Positions 7,374-14,414 are shown, counted from the stretch's first letter. The stretch: DNA of 15,266 nucleotides from Streptomyces sp. NRRL WC-3549 (GCF_000721935.1 NZ_KL585407.1:637-15902), one strand, 5' to 3'. Notes: a model not told the origin generated them from the sequence alone. Numbers and translations are program-made.

Positions 7374-7474
7374 CCATGGCACCCGTCCACACCGATGAGC
7401 TGGGCCATTGGTACAGCGCCACGCGGCCGAGTTGAACCATTAGCCGCGCGGGTGGTGTGATGGAAATCCAATGG
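7374..7474. repeat. Phased CCATTGG-like motifs, possible Lrp/AsnC binding array
   Basis: The motifs are CCATGG (7374), CCATTGG (7405), CCATTAG (7437) and CCAATGG (7468, the inverted form). They start 31, 32 and 31 bp apart, close to three helical turns each. The third overlaps the candidate -35 of the FUSC promoter and the fourth lies at its predicted transcript start. Lrp/AsnC proteins form octamers that contact several sites on one DNA face, so a binding array is plausible, but the motif is short. Confidence 0.35.
7432..7461 (+). promoter_or_regulatory. Candidate promoter of the FUSC gene
   Basis: TTGAAC (7432-7437) and TGTGAT (7456-7461) are separated by 18 bp, each matching the vegetative consensus at 4 of 6 positions. 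The predicted transcript start near 7468 supports the GTG at 7523 as the translation start rather than the in-frame GTG at 7457. Confidence 0.4.
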
Positions 7475-7522
7475 CGCTGCGGATCTCCGCGGCGCCTTTC
7501 TCGTGCGAAAAGGCAGGTGGCT

Positions 7523-9000
7523 GTGGTCAGGACGGCGTTCGTGGCTCCGGATCCGGGGCGGCTGCGGCTGCGCAACGCGACCAGGGCCGTCCTCGGCATC
7601 GGGTCGGCGGTCGTCCTGTGCGCTCTGGCGGGCCACACGCTCGCCGCCGCCGTCACGGGCGGGCTCGCGGCCCTGCTCGCCCTGTTCACCGTCACCGACG
7701 CCACCGTCCGGGACCAGGCGGTCACGACGGCCGCCCTGCCCGTGGCCGGCTTCCCCGTGCTGGCCCTCGCCGCGGGGCTCCACGACCACCCGGCGGCCCG
7801 GGGCGCCGCCCTGCTGGCGGTCGTCGGCCTCGGGGTCTACGCCCGCCGGTGGGGGCCGCGCGGCCACTCCCTCGGCGTGTTCGCGTTCATGACGTTCTTC
7901 ATCGCCCAGTTCCTCCACACGACGACGGAGCAGCTGCCCGAGCTGTTCGCGGCGATCGCGCTCGCGCTGGCCGCCTCCTCGGCGGTCCGTTTCGGTCTCT
8001 GGTGCTTCGAACGGGGCACGGCGCCCGCGCCCGCCGTCCAGCCGCCGACCGGAGGGACGGGCCTGGCGAGGGTGACGACCCGGCAGGCCGTCCAGGCGAC
8101 CGCCGGCGGCGCGTTCGCGCTCCTGGCGGGCCAGCTGGTCTCCGACCAGCGCTGGTACTGGGCCGTCGGCGCCACCTGGTGGGTCTTCGTCAACACCACC
8201 TCCCGCGGCGACACGCTGGTGAGGAGCTTCCGCCGGGTGCTGGGCACCCTGATCGGCCTCGGGGTGGGCGTGGCCGTGGTCGTGCCGCTGGAAGGAGCGG
8301 CCGTTCCCACCGCCGCGGTCGTCGCGGTCTGCACGTTCGGCATCTTCTACACGGCCCCGGTCTCGTACACGTGGATGATGCTCTCGGTCACCGTCCTGGC
8401 GGGCTCCCTGTACGGGGTGCTCGGAGTGCTGGACACCGGTCTGCTCGTCCTGCGGCTCGTGGAGACGGGCGTCGGGGCGCTCGGGGCGATGCTGGCGGTG
8501 CTGGTCGTCCTGCCCGTCACCACCCACGCGACGACCGACGGCTGGATCCAGCGCGCCCTGCGCTGTGTGCACGCCTGCCGACGGCCGACCCGGCCCCCCG
8601 GGTCGCGGAGCTGGAGGTGCTGCTGGGGCGCGTACGGCTGTCGCTCGCCCCCCTCGTGCACCCGCTGAGCCCGTCCCGGGCCCGCAGGGCGCGCGCCCGG
8701 CAGGTCCTCGCCCTGCTCGACGCGTGCGCCCGTGAGGTACGCGGGCTGGCCGCCGTCGCGGCAGACCCCCAGGCGTCCCACGACGACCGGCTGGCCGCCG
8801 CGTGCCGACGGGTCGAGGCCTCCGTCGAGGCGCTCACCGCTCCCCGCCGCGAGGCGCGCCGGGCGGACGTCGCGGCCGCCGCCCCGACAGCCGACGCCCC
8901 CGGGCCCGCGCTCGCCCATCTGCACGGCCTGGAACGGGCGCTCGCCGAACTCGCCGCACCTCTGCACAGCCCGCCGCGCGCGCCCCTGATCGGCGCCTGA
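7523..9000 (+). CDS. FUSC family membrane protein (fusaric acid resistance-like), split by a frameshift
   Basis: This is a polytopic inner-membrane protein of the FUSC/aromatic-acid-exporter type, probably an efflux component for small organic acids. About ten hydrophobic segments occur in two sets: roughly residues 20-150, then 190-330 after a Pro/Gly-rich linker, the second including WYWAVGATWWVFVNT. The membrane frame continues to a stop at 8668, but its last 30 residues turn Arg/Pro/Cys-rich and unnatural. From about 8580 the adjacent frame instead encodes a sensible helical cytoplasmic domain (RVAELEVLLGRVRLSL, LDACAREVRGLAAVAA) to 9000. Adding one base near the C6 run at 8594-8599 restores one 492-residue protein. 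The start chosen is GTG 7523, with a GGCAGGTGG purine-rich stretch before it; GTG 7457 and ATG 7460 are alternatives. It is divergent from the Lrp/AsnC regulator. Confidence 0.82.
8594..8599 (+). other. Probable frameshift point in the FUSC gene (C6 run)
   Basis: The membrane-domain frame reads CGG CCC CCC GGG TCG here; the C-terminal-domain frame reads CGG GTC GCG GAG. One missing base resolves the split exactly: 1478 nt plus 1 is divisible by 3. The lesion could lie anywhere between about 8560 and 8600, but the homopolymer is the obvious site. Confidence 0.6.
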
Positions 9001-9023
9001 GGCTCCGCGCCCCTCCCGCCCGA

Positions 9024-9037
9024 TTGGTCTGGACCAA
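9024..9037. promoter_or_regulatory. dre-like palindrome, candidate DasR operator
   Basis: TTGGTC-TG-GACCAA is a perfect 6-bp inverted repeat. Its core TGGTCTGGACCA differs at one base from TGGTCTAGACCA, the core of the site bound by DasR, the GntR-family aminosugar repressor of Streptomyces. It lies 15-28 bp upstream of a possible -10 box (TACCGT, 9052-9057) and 61 bp before the lactonase start, so it overlaps the -35 region where a repressor would block RNA polymerase. Confidence 0.65.
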
Positions 9038-9098
9038 AAAGCGGTGCCTGCTACCGTCGGCAGGGAAGATCGTGACGGACGCGAAGAGGGGCAGCGCG

Positions 9099-10166
9099 AT
9101 GGACGGCAACAGCGCCGGACGGGCATACATAGGGTCGTTCACCTCGGCCGGCGGGTACGGCGTCACCGCCGCGGCCGTCGACCGGGACACCGGGGCGCTG
9201 ACCGTGCTCGGGTCCACGGACGCCGTCCCCGACCCCTCTTTCCTGGCCGTCGGACGGGCCCCCGCCACCGGGGCCCAGGTGCTGTACGCGGTCAGTGAGA
9301 CCTCCGAGGGGGCCGTCGCGGCCTTCGCCACCGACGGCGACGGAGCCCCCCGGCCGGCGGGACCGGCGCGGCCGGCCGACGGGAGCGGCCCCACCCACCT
9401 GGCCCTCGCGGGGGAACACCTCCTCACCGCCAACTACGGCTCCGGCAGCGTCACCGTGCTGGCCGTGGGCGGCGACGGTTCACCCGGACCCGTCCTCGAC
9501 GTGTTCCGGCACGAGGGCGGCGGCCCGGACCCCGAACGCCAGGAGGCCCCGCACGCCCACCAGGTGCTGCCGGACCCCTCGGGCGCCTGGGTGCTCAGCG
9601 TCGACCTGGGAACGGACTCCGTACGCGTCTGCGCGATCGACCCCGCGACCGGTGCGCTGCGGCTGCACACGGAGACCGCGCTGCGGCCGGGCACCGGACC
9701 CCGGCATCTGGCCTTTCACCCGTCCGGGCGACACCTCTACGTCCTGAACGAGCTGGAGCCCACGGTCACCGTCTGCCGCTGGGACGCCGCCGCCGGGGCG
9801 CTCGACCCGGTCGGTGAGACGCCCGTGCTGCCCGAGGACGCCGGGACGGAGGACGCCCGCAGTTACCCGTCGGAGGTCGTGGTCGCCCGGGACGGGCGGT
9901 TCCTGTGGACCGCCAACCGGGGGCACGACAGCATCTCCGTGCTCACCCTCGACGAGAGCGGCGAGAAGCCCGCCCTGGCGGCGGCCGTGGGCTGCGGCGG
10001 GCACTGGCCCCGCGACCTCACCCTCGACCCGTCCGGGCAGTGGCTCTACGTCGCCAACGAGCGCTCCGGTGACGTCAGCTGGTTCGCCGTGGACGCCGGG
10101 ACGGGCGTCCCGGCCCACGCGGGCTCGATCGAGGCCCCGGCCGCTTCCTGCGTGGTCTTCGGCTGA
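9099..10166 (+). CDS. Lactonase family beta-propeller protein (YbhE-type 6-phosphogluconolactonase-like)
   Basis: This is a predicted cytoplasmic seven-bladed beta-propeller related to E. coli YbhE/Pgl, which hydrolyses 6-phosphogluconolactone in the pentose phosphate pathway; relatives act on other lactones. At 355 aa it has normal length. Repeated blade motifs are visible, for example AFHPSGRHLYVLNELEPTVT, DGRFLWTANRGHDSISVL and LDPSGQWLYVANERSGDVS. No signal peptide is present. The ATG at 9099 was chosen for its GAGGGG ribosome site about 8 nt upstream; the frame is open further upstream without support. Streptomyces normally also have an unrelated DevB-type gluconolactonase, so this may be a paralogue with another lactone substrate. 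The dre-like operator upstream suggests control by aminosugar availability. A strong hairpin follows. Confidence 0.88.
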   Translation: MDGNSAGRAYIGSFTSAGGYGVTAAAVDRDTGALTVLGSTDAVPDPSFLAVGRAPATGAQVLYAVSETSEGAVAAFATDGDGAPRPAGPARPADGSGPTHLALAGEHLLTANYGSGSVTVLAVGGDGSPGPVLDVFRHEGGGPDPERQEAPHAHQVLPDPSGAWVLSVDLGTDSVRVCAIDPATGALRLHTETALRPGTGPRHLAFHPSGRHLYVLNELEPTVTVCRWDAAAGALDPVGETPVLPEDAGTEDARSYPSEVVVARDGRFLWTANRGHDSISVLTLDESGEKPALAAAVGCGGHWPRDLTLDPSGQWLYVANERSGDVSWFAVDAGTGVPAHAGSIEAPAASCVVFG

Positions 10167-10206
10167 CCCGCCCGCGTACGTGCGCCCCCGGCGGGCCCGT
10201 ACGCGC

Positions 10207-10247
10207 ACGGGCGGCACGGTCCGGCCGAACCGGACCGTGCCGCCCGT
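10207..10247. terminator. Perfect 18-bp bidirectional hairpin terminator
   Basis: The arm ACGGGCGGCACGGTCCGG (10207-10224) pairs without mismatch to 10230-10247 across a CCGAA loop. It lies between the convergent stop codons of the lactonase (10166) and the CbiX-like gene (10259). There is no U-tract, as is usual in Streptomyces. Confidence 0.88.
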
Positions 10248-10258
10248 CGCGGCGTGGG

Positions 10259-11182
10259 TCAGAGCGCCGGGGCGCCCTGCGGGGTCGCCGGGGTGATCCC
10301 GAGCGCCGTCGCGTAGAGGGAGAGGGCCAGCTTGCCGATGGCGGGGTACGCGCCGAGGGGCTCGGCGGTGGCGCAGCCCACCTCCTTGGCCGCGTCCTCC
10401 AGCAGGCTCGCGTCGATCTCCGGCCCCACCAGGTACGGAGCGAGCGCGAGCTGGGCGGAACCGGCGTCCCGCAGTTGCTCGGCGATCGAGGCGACCGAAC
10501 CGTCCACGTCGAGGGCGGCGGCCATCACGGGCACCGCGAGACGGGCCGCCAGCAACATGCCGGTGATCCCCGCGGCCTGGACGGCCTCCTCGCCGCCCAC
10601 CGTGGCCAGCACGATGCCGTCGGCCGCCGTGGCCACGGTGAACAGCCTGGCGCGGTCGGCGCGCGCCAGCCCGGCCTCCGAGAGGCGTACGTGCAGGGCC
10701 TCGGCGAGCAGCGGGTGCGGACCGAGCACGTCGGTCAGCTCGACCTGCGTACCGCTGTCCATCACGGCCTGCCGTATGCGCCGGACGTGGGCGCTGTCCG
10801 GCCCCGCCAGCAGCGGCACCACGACGGCCGAGGGGCCCTCGGGCGCGGCCGCTTCGAGGCCGGCCGCGGTGGCCTGCTCGTAGCGCGCGGTGCGCTCCTG
10901 GGCGGCCTGGGTGAGGACGGAGGCGAGCGCGGGGAACTCCGCGTCGTCACCGTCGAGGTAGCCGATCCGCGCGTTGAGGCCGGGCAGCTCGGAACGGGCG
11001 ATGCTGATCACTTCCTCGGCCAGGCTGCGCGTGGCCGAGGAGGGGACACCGGGAACGGCGAGGACGAGCGCCGCGGCGCCCTCGGGTGCGACCACGGGCT
11101 CCGGGCGGCGGTGCCGTCCGGACTGGCGAGGTCGCGGCATTCGTACTGGCAGGCCGGAAGCGGGCCCAGTGGGGGTGCTCAT
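10259..11182 (-). CDS. CbiX/SirB-like sirohydrochlorin chelatase family protein, active site degenerate
   Basis: The 307-residue protein has two tandem CbiX-like halves, the fold that inserts Co or Fe into sirohydrochlorin in cobalamin or sirohaem synthesis. Half one runs from ALVLAVPGVPSS to GPHPLLAEAL, and half two from DGIVLATVGG to PLGAYPAIGKLAL. In active enzymes the first strand ends in HGS, with a metal-binding His. Here that segment is VPGV (residues 43-46), so the His is missing, while the second conserved His remains as H132 (PDSAHVRR). Half two also lacks HGS. It may therefore be a non-catalytic metal or tetrapyrrole binder. A charged N-terminal extension of about 35 residues precedes the fold. 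The ATG at 11182 has no ribosome site but has TAGCAT 8 nt upstream, fitting a leaderless transcript. No other cobalamin gene is nearby. Confidence 0.8.
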   Translation of the reverse strand: MSTPTGPASGLPVRMPRPRQSGRHRRPEPVVAPEGAAALVLAVPGVPSSATRSLAEEVISIARSELPGLNARIGYLDGDDAEFPALASVLTQAAQERTARYEQATAAGLEAAAPEGPSAVVVPLLAGPDSAHVRRIRQAVMDSGTQVELTDVLGPHPLLAEALHVRLSEAGLARADRARLFTVATAADGIVLATVGGEEAVQAAGITGMLLAARLAVPVMAAALDVDGSVASIAEQLRDAGSAQLALAPYLVGPEIDASLLEDAAKEVGCATAEPLGAYPAIGKLALSLYATALGITPATPQGAPAL

Positions 11183-11190
11183 GGCGCCGC

Positions 11191-11196
11191 ATGCTA
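11191..11196 (-). promoter_or_regulatory. -10 box TAGCAT of a likely leaderless CbiX-like transcript
   Basis: On the minus strand TAGCAT is followed by 8 nt (GCGGCGCC) and then the ATG. This spacing puts the transcript start at the start codon. The -35 region is weak (GAACAG at an 18-bp spacing). Confidence 0.55.
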
Positions 11197-11272
11197 CTGG
11201 TTTCGGGTCCCCCTCTGTTCGGGGAGGGGGTGGTCGGGCGTCATCTGTCCGCTTATGTCTGCCGGGTCGCTC

Positions 11273-11290
11273 ACCCGGTGCCAGCCGGGT
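11273..11290. terminator. Small hairpin downstream of the BadF-type kinase gene
   Basis: ACCCGG and CCGGGT form a perfect 6-bp stem around a 6-nt loop, 31 nt past the stop codon of the minus-strand kinase gene. It could end that transcript ahead of the CbiX-like promoter. The short stem makes it weak evidence. Confidence 0.35.
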
Positions 11291-11320
11291 CCCGTCCGGG
11301 CCGGCGTCTGCCCGTACTCC

Positions 11321-12292
11321 TCAGGCCGGCACGGGCAGGAACAGCAGCGTCGGATGGGGCGGCAGCCGCAACTCCCCACGGGCCAGGGCCCGGCCGATCT
11401 CCAGTGAGCCCGCCAGCGGATCGCCCGCGCCCCGCACGACGCGTGCCTGCGGTACCTGCCGGGCCAGTTCGGCGTGCAGCGGCCCGAGAAGCGGGTCGCC
11501 CATCTTGAAGAGTCCGCCGGTCAGGGCCACTTCGCAGGGCTCCCCGTCGTGTTCCCGGCTTCCGGCGGGGCCGGTGTGCGGCGGGGGGCAGGCCGCGGCG
11601 GCGGCCTCCGCGATGTGTGCGGCGGCCGCCCGCAGGATGCCCGCCGCGACCCCGTCCCCGGCGGCACAGGCCGCCACCTCCGGGGCGAACGAGGCGAGGA
11701 CGGCGGGACGGTTCGTACGCGGGTAGAGCAGGCCCGGGAGTCCGGCCGCGGGGCCGAAGACCGCCTCCAGCCGCGCCAGCAGGGCCGCCGAACCGCCCCG
11801 CCGCCCGTCGTGGGCGCGCATCGCCGCGTCGAGCCCGGCCCGGCCGATCCAGGCGCCTCCGCCGCTGTCGCCCAGCAGGTGGCCCCAGCCGTCCGCCCGG
11901 CGCCACGTCGCGAGGTCGGTGCCGAGCGCGATCATGCCCGTGCCGCCCGCGACCACCGCCCCCGGACGCTGTCCGAGCGCGCCCGCGTACGCGGTCACCG
12001 CGTCGGCGGCCAGCGCCACCCGGCGCACGCCCAGCGCGTCGGCGAGCGCGGTGGGCAGTTGGGTGCGCAACCCGTCGCCGAGCGTGGCCCGGGCCAGCAA
12101 CTCCCGTGCCACCGGCAGCACCTGGGCCAGCAGGTGCGCCGGGTCGATGCCGGAGGGGCCCGTCCGTACGGGTTCGGCGCAGGCGGCCGTGAAGACCTGG
12201 CCGCCCGGGTCGGCGGAGCCGAGCGCCACCCGCAGACCGGAACCGCCGGAGTCCACGCCGAGGACGAACGCGTCCGGGCCGCCGGCGGTCAC
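11321..12292 (-). CDS. BadF/BadG/BcrA/BcrD ATPase-family kinase, N-acetylglucosamine kinase-like
   Basis: This is a cytoplasmic ASKHA-fold sugar kinase, probably phosphorylating N-acetylglucosamine or a related aminosugar at O6. Phosphate-1 is GVDSGGSGLR (12-21), phosphate-2 is VVAGGTGMIALG (113-124), the likely catalytic Asp is D97 in LAADAVTAYAG, GHLLGDSGGGAWIGRAGL follows, and the adenosine motif is VALTGGLFKMG. The GTG start has a GGAGG ribosome site (12300-12304 on the opposite strand) at 7-nt spacing. An oddity is that the helix LLAQVLPVARELLARA runs straight into TLGDGLRTQLP. Relatives such as human NAGK have about 20 residues there containing a core strand and a Gly-rich turn (SLGLSLSGGDQ), so an in-frame deletion is suspected and activity is uncertain. 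A ROK-type NagK elsewhere could be the main enzyme. Confidence 0.85.
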   Translation of the reverse strand: MTAGGPDAFVLGVDSGGSGLRVALGSADPGGQVFTAACAEPVRTGPSGIDPAHLLAQVLPVARELLARATLGDGLRTQLPTALADALGVRRVALAADAVTAYAGALGQRPGAVVAGGTGMIALGTDLATWRRADGWGHLLGDSGGGAWIGRAGLDAAMRAHDGRRGGSAALLARLEAVFGPAAGLPGLLYPRTNRPAVLASFAPEVAACAAGDGVAAGILRAAAAHIAEAAAAACPPPHTGPAGSREHDGEPCEVALTGGLFKMGDPLLGPLHAELARQVPQARVVRGAGDPLAGSLEIGRALARGELRLPPHPTLLFLPVPA

Positions 12293-12455
12293 GTGCGCGC
12301 CTCCACGGCTGCGTGCGGGGCCCGGGGCCCGGACGTACGGCTGCGCGACCTCATGAACCGGCTCCGGAGGAAGGAGGAGTGGGACGACGCAGGCACCCTA
12401 TCCATGGCCCCGGCCTCGGGGGCACCCTCATGATCGCCGGATGCGTGTGGGCCGG

Positions 12456-12461
12456 TAGAGT
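12456..12461 (+). promoter_or_regulatory. -10 box TAGAGT of a likely leaderless ung transcript
   Basis: TAGAGT is followed by 8 nt and the GTG start codon at 12470, with no Shine-Dalgarno sequence. The nine bases TAGAGTGAC are identical to those at the aldo/keto reductase promoter (3546-3554). Confidence 0.6.
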
Positions 12462-12469
12462 GACGGACT

Positions 12470-13147
12470 GTGGCAGCACGACCGTTGAGTGAACTCGTCG
12501 AGCCCGGCTGGGCCGAGGCGCTGGCCCCCGTCGCCGGGCGGATCGCGGCGATGGGCGACTTCCTGCGCGCGGAGATCGCGGCCGGCCGCACCTACCTGCC
12601 GGCCGGACAGAACGTGCTCCGCGCGTTCCAGCAGCCCTTCGACGACGTACGCGTACTGATCGTGGGTCAGGACCCCTACCCCACACCGGGGATGGCCATC
12701 GGCCTGAGCTTCGCGGTGGCGCCGGACGTGCGGAGGCTGCCGGGCAGCCTGGAGAACATCTTCCAGGAGCTGAACAGCGACCTCGGCCTTCCCCGTCCCT
12801 CCAACGGCGACCTGACGCCGTGGACCCGCCAGGGGGTCCTGCTGCTCAACAGGGCGCTGACCACGGCTCCCCGCAAGCCCGCGGCGCACCGGGGCAAGGG
12901 CTGGGAAGAGGTCACGGAGCAGGCCATCCGGGCGCTGGTGGCGCGCGGCAAACCGCTGGTGTCCGTCCTCTGGGGGCGTGACGCACGCAATCTGCGGCCC
13001 CTGCTCGGCGACCTGCCGGCCGTCGAGTCCGCCCACCCGTCCCCGATGTCCGCCGACCGCGGCTTCTTCGGTTCCCGTCCCTTCAGCCGCACCAACGACT
13101 ACCTGACCCGGGCCGGTGTCCAGCCGGTCGACTGGTCCCTGCCGTAG
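12470..13147 (+). CDS. ung: Uracil-DNA glycosylase, family 1
   Basis: This enzyme removes uracil from DNA after cytosine deamination or dUMP misincorporation, starting base excision repair. The 225-residue protein has the water-activating motif GQDPYP (D68), the LLLNRALTT strand containing the uracil-recognition Asn, and the Leu-loop-type motif HPSPMS (H189; Met replaces the commoner Leu). [14 protein letters not shown] is typical of the C-terminus. The GTG start is set by homology at the N-terminus and by the TAGAGT box 8 nt upstream, which implies a leaderless mRNA. It is divergent from the BadF-type kinase and convergent with the DUF3618 gene. It is not in an operon with other repair genes here. 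Confidence 0.96.
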   Translation: MAARPLSELVEPGWAEALAPVAGRIAAMGDFLRAEIAAGRTYLPAGQNVLRAFQQPFDDVRVLIVGQDPYPTPGMAIGLSFAVAPDVRRLPGSLENIFQELNSDLGLPRPSNGDLTPWTRQGVLLLNRALTTAPRKPAAHRGKGWEEVTEQAIRALVARGKPLVSVLWGRDARNLRPLLGDLPAVESAHPSPMSADRGFFGSRPFSRTNDYLTRAGVQPVDWSLP

Positions 13148-13218
13148 CGCCTGGGCGTGCCCGCCGTGCGGGGACGCGTCGGGGCGTACCTCTCCCCGGC
13201 CGGCGCGCCCGCGCGCAC

Positions 13219-13260
13219 GGGTGAGGGCCCGCGGCCGTCTGCGGCGGCGAGCCCTCACTC
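13219..13260. terminator. Bidirectional hairpin between ung and the DUF3618 gene
   Basis: GTGAGGGC (13221-13228) pairs with GCCCTCAC (13251-13258), extendable by two more pairs outward including one G-T, with an inner CCGC/GCGG stem. It sits between convergent stop codons at 13147 and 13308 and probably terminates both. Confidence 0.65.
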
Positions 13261-13307
13261 CGCGGTCCCGGCTCGGTGGAGACGGAGTCCACCGCCGGAC
13301 CCGGGTC

Positions 13308-13973
13308 CTACCGGCCGCGCGTGTCCCGGGCGGCGTCCTTACCCGCTTCGCGCAGGCCGCTCCCGGCTTCCTGGCCCGCGCTCCGGGCCCGTTCCCCGGT
13401 CGTCCGCGCCGCGTCCTGCGCCGTGCTCTTCACGGAGCCGACGGCTTCGGCGGCCGGTTCGCGCATCTCCTCCTTCACGTCCTGACCGATCTCCTGGGCC
13501 GTCTGCCGTACGGGGCCGAGCAGTTCGTCGGAGTGGTCACGGAGCCGCGCCCCGGCCTCCTCCTCGGCCTTCGTCGTCGGAAGAAGTGCGGCGGCCAGCA
13601 TGCCGGCGCCGAAGGCCATGATCCCCGCGGCGAGTGGGCTGCCCTGCGTCTGCTCGGCGGCCCGGCCCGGTGCGGCGCGGACGGCTGCGCCGGCGTGGTC
13701 CACCGCGTGCCTGGCCGTCTCCCGTGTCTGGTCCGCGGCCTCGGTGGCGGACCCCCTGGCGTCCTGGGCGGTCTCCGCTGCCGTGGCCCGGGCGTCACTC
13801 GCCACACCCATGACCCGCTCCTTCACTCCGGTGAGCCTGTGCTGGGCGGCGCCGGCTTTGCGGCGTGCCACCCTGCCGGGGGCCACCCGGTCCGCGAGCT
13901 GGTCCACGTTACGCGCCAGGTGCGCCCGGGTGTCTTCCACTTCGGCCTTCAACTTGTCGGGTTGCGAGCCCAT
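13308..13973 (-). CDS. DUF3618 domain membrane protein with LEA-like helices
   Basis: The function is unknown. The 221-residue protein begins with the short DUF3618 motif (LKAEVEDTRAHLARNVDQLADRVAP, about residues 8-32). Ala/Thr/Gln/Glu/Arg-rich amphipathic segments follow (55-110), then one TM helix (SPLAAGIMAFGAGMLAAALL, 112-131), and a second helical stretch to the end (SVKSTAQDAARTTGERARSA). The quasi-11-residue pattern resembles group 3 LEA or apolipoprotein helices. The ATG at 13973 was chosen because GGAGG lies 7 nt upstream and the DUF3618 motif begins at once. It overlaps the preceding Holin-X gene by 25 bp, so it is the last gene of a three-gene operon. A role at the membrane surface under stress is inference. 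Confidence 0.85.
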   Translation of the reverse strand: MGSQPDKLKAEVEDTRAHLARNVDQLADRVAPGRVARRKAGAAQHRLTGVKERVMGVASDARATAAETAQDARGSATEAADQTRETARHAVDHAGAAVRAAPGRAAEQTQGSPLAAGIMAFGAGMLAAALLPTTKAEEEAGARLRDHSDELLGPVRQTAQEIGQDVKEEMREPAAEAVGSVKSTAQDAARTTGERARSAGQEAGSGLREAGKDAARDTRGR

Positions 13974-14401
13974 TTCGCGTCCTCCTTCAGCGTCTCGGCG
14001 GTCCGTTCGGGCTTGACCCGCACCGTCTTGAGGCGGTTGCGGCCGGACACGAAGAGCACCGCGCCCACGATCAGCCAGATCCCGGTCACGATGAGCGCGG
14101 CCCACGCGAGGCCGACCAGGTGCGCGAAGCCGAACATCGCGGCCAGGCTGCCGAACAGTACGACCAGATGCATCGTGTAACCGGAGCCGGCGAGCATGCC
14201 GCCGGCCTTGCCCGCCTTGGCCGCTTCCTGCTTGACCTCGGCCTTCGCCAGCTCGATCTCCTCACGCACCAACTGCGTCAGGTCCTCGCTGATCTCACCG
14301 ACCAGGTCCCCGATGGACGGGTCCGACGAGGGGGCCGGGTGGGATCCCGCGGAGGGGGTGTCCGACCGGGCGGCCTCGTTCTTCGGGTATGAGATGGCCA
14401 C
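13949..14401 (-). CDS. Phage holin family protein (actinobacterial Holin-X type)
   Basis: This 150-residue integral membrane protein belongs to the Holin-X superfamily, named for holin resemblance though widespread in actinobacterial chromosomes with no prophage. A disordered N-terminus (1-28) precedes the typical amphipathic helix SIGDLVGEISEDLTQLVREE (29-48), which continues to residue 66. Two adjacent TM helices follow (about 75-96 and 99-120), with a basic cytoplasmic tail. The GTG start at 14401 has an AAGGGAG ribosome site about 10 nt upstream. It lies 13 nt after the upstream gene and overlaps the DUF3618 gene by 25 bp, so it is co-transcribed with both. No lysin or other phage gene is present, so lysis is an unlikely role. 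Confidence 0.88.
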   Translation of the reverse strand: MAISYPKNEAARSDTPSAGSHPAPSSDPSIGDLVGEISEDLTQLVREEIELAKAEVKQEAAKAGKAGGMLAGSGYTMHLVVLFGSLAAMFGFAHLVGLAWAALIVTGIWLIVGAVLFVSGRNRLKTVRVKPERTAETLKEDAKWARNPTS

Positions 14402-14414
14402 GTCTCTGGCTCCC

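Larger units (their letters stand above)
7167..7522. other. Divergent intergenic region between the Lrp/AsnC and FUSC genes
   Basis: No convincing gene was seen in these 356 bp. The half near the regulator carries a possible minus-strand -10 box TAAGCT (7216-7221) with no good -35. The half near the FUSC gene is less GC-rich and carries the candidate promoter at 7432-7461 and the phased CCATTGG-like motifs at 7374-7474. Short open frames in this stretch lack ribosome sites and recognisable products. Confidence 0.5.

Noticed and set aside
11183..11320. Cobalamin riboswitch upstream of the CbiX-like gene
   Set aside because: No B12-box-like conserved core is visible, and the TAGCAT box 8 nt before the start implies a leaderless transcript with no room for a riboswitch.
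10475..11407. Long plus-strand open frame opposite the CbiX-like gene (similar ones at 662-1639, 4641-5984 and 7022-8572)
   Set aside because: In very GC-rich DNA, stop-poor antisense frames are expected. These translate to Arg/Gly/Pro/Ala-rich low-complexity sequence, have no ribosome sites and overlap genes with clear domain motifs.
12352..12433. Short open frame starting ATG with a purine-rich stretch inside, before ung
   Set aside because: It is only 26 codons, has no ribosome site upstream of its ATG and no recognisable product. The purine-rich stretch lies within rather than before it.
14150..14200. Possible TTA (bldA-dependent) codon in the Holin-X gene
   Set aside because: The GTTAC on the coding strand reads in frame as GGT-TAC (Gly-Tyr). 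I found no in-frame TTA codon in the genes of this window by eye.
13949..14401. Holin-family gene as a sign of a prophage or lysis cassette
   Set aside because: No endolysin, integrase, capsid or tail genes or attachment repeats are present. Holin-X proteins are widespread chromosomal actinobacterial proteins and the gene partners are not phage-like.
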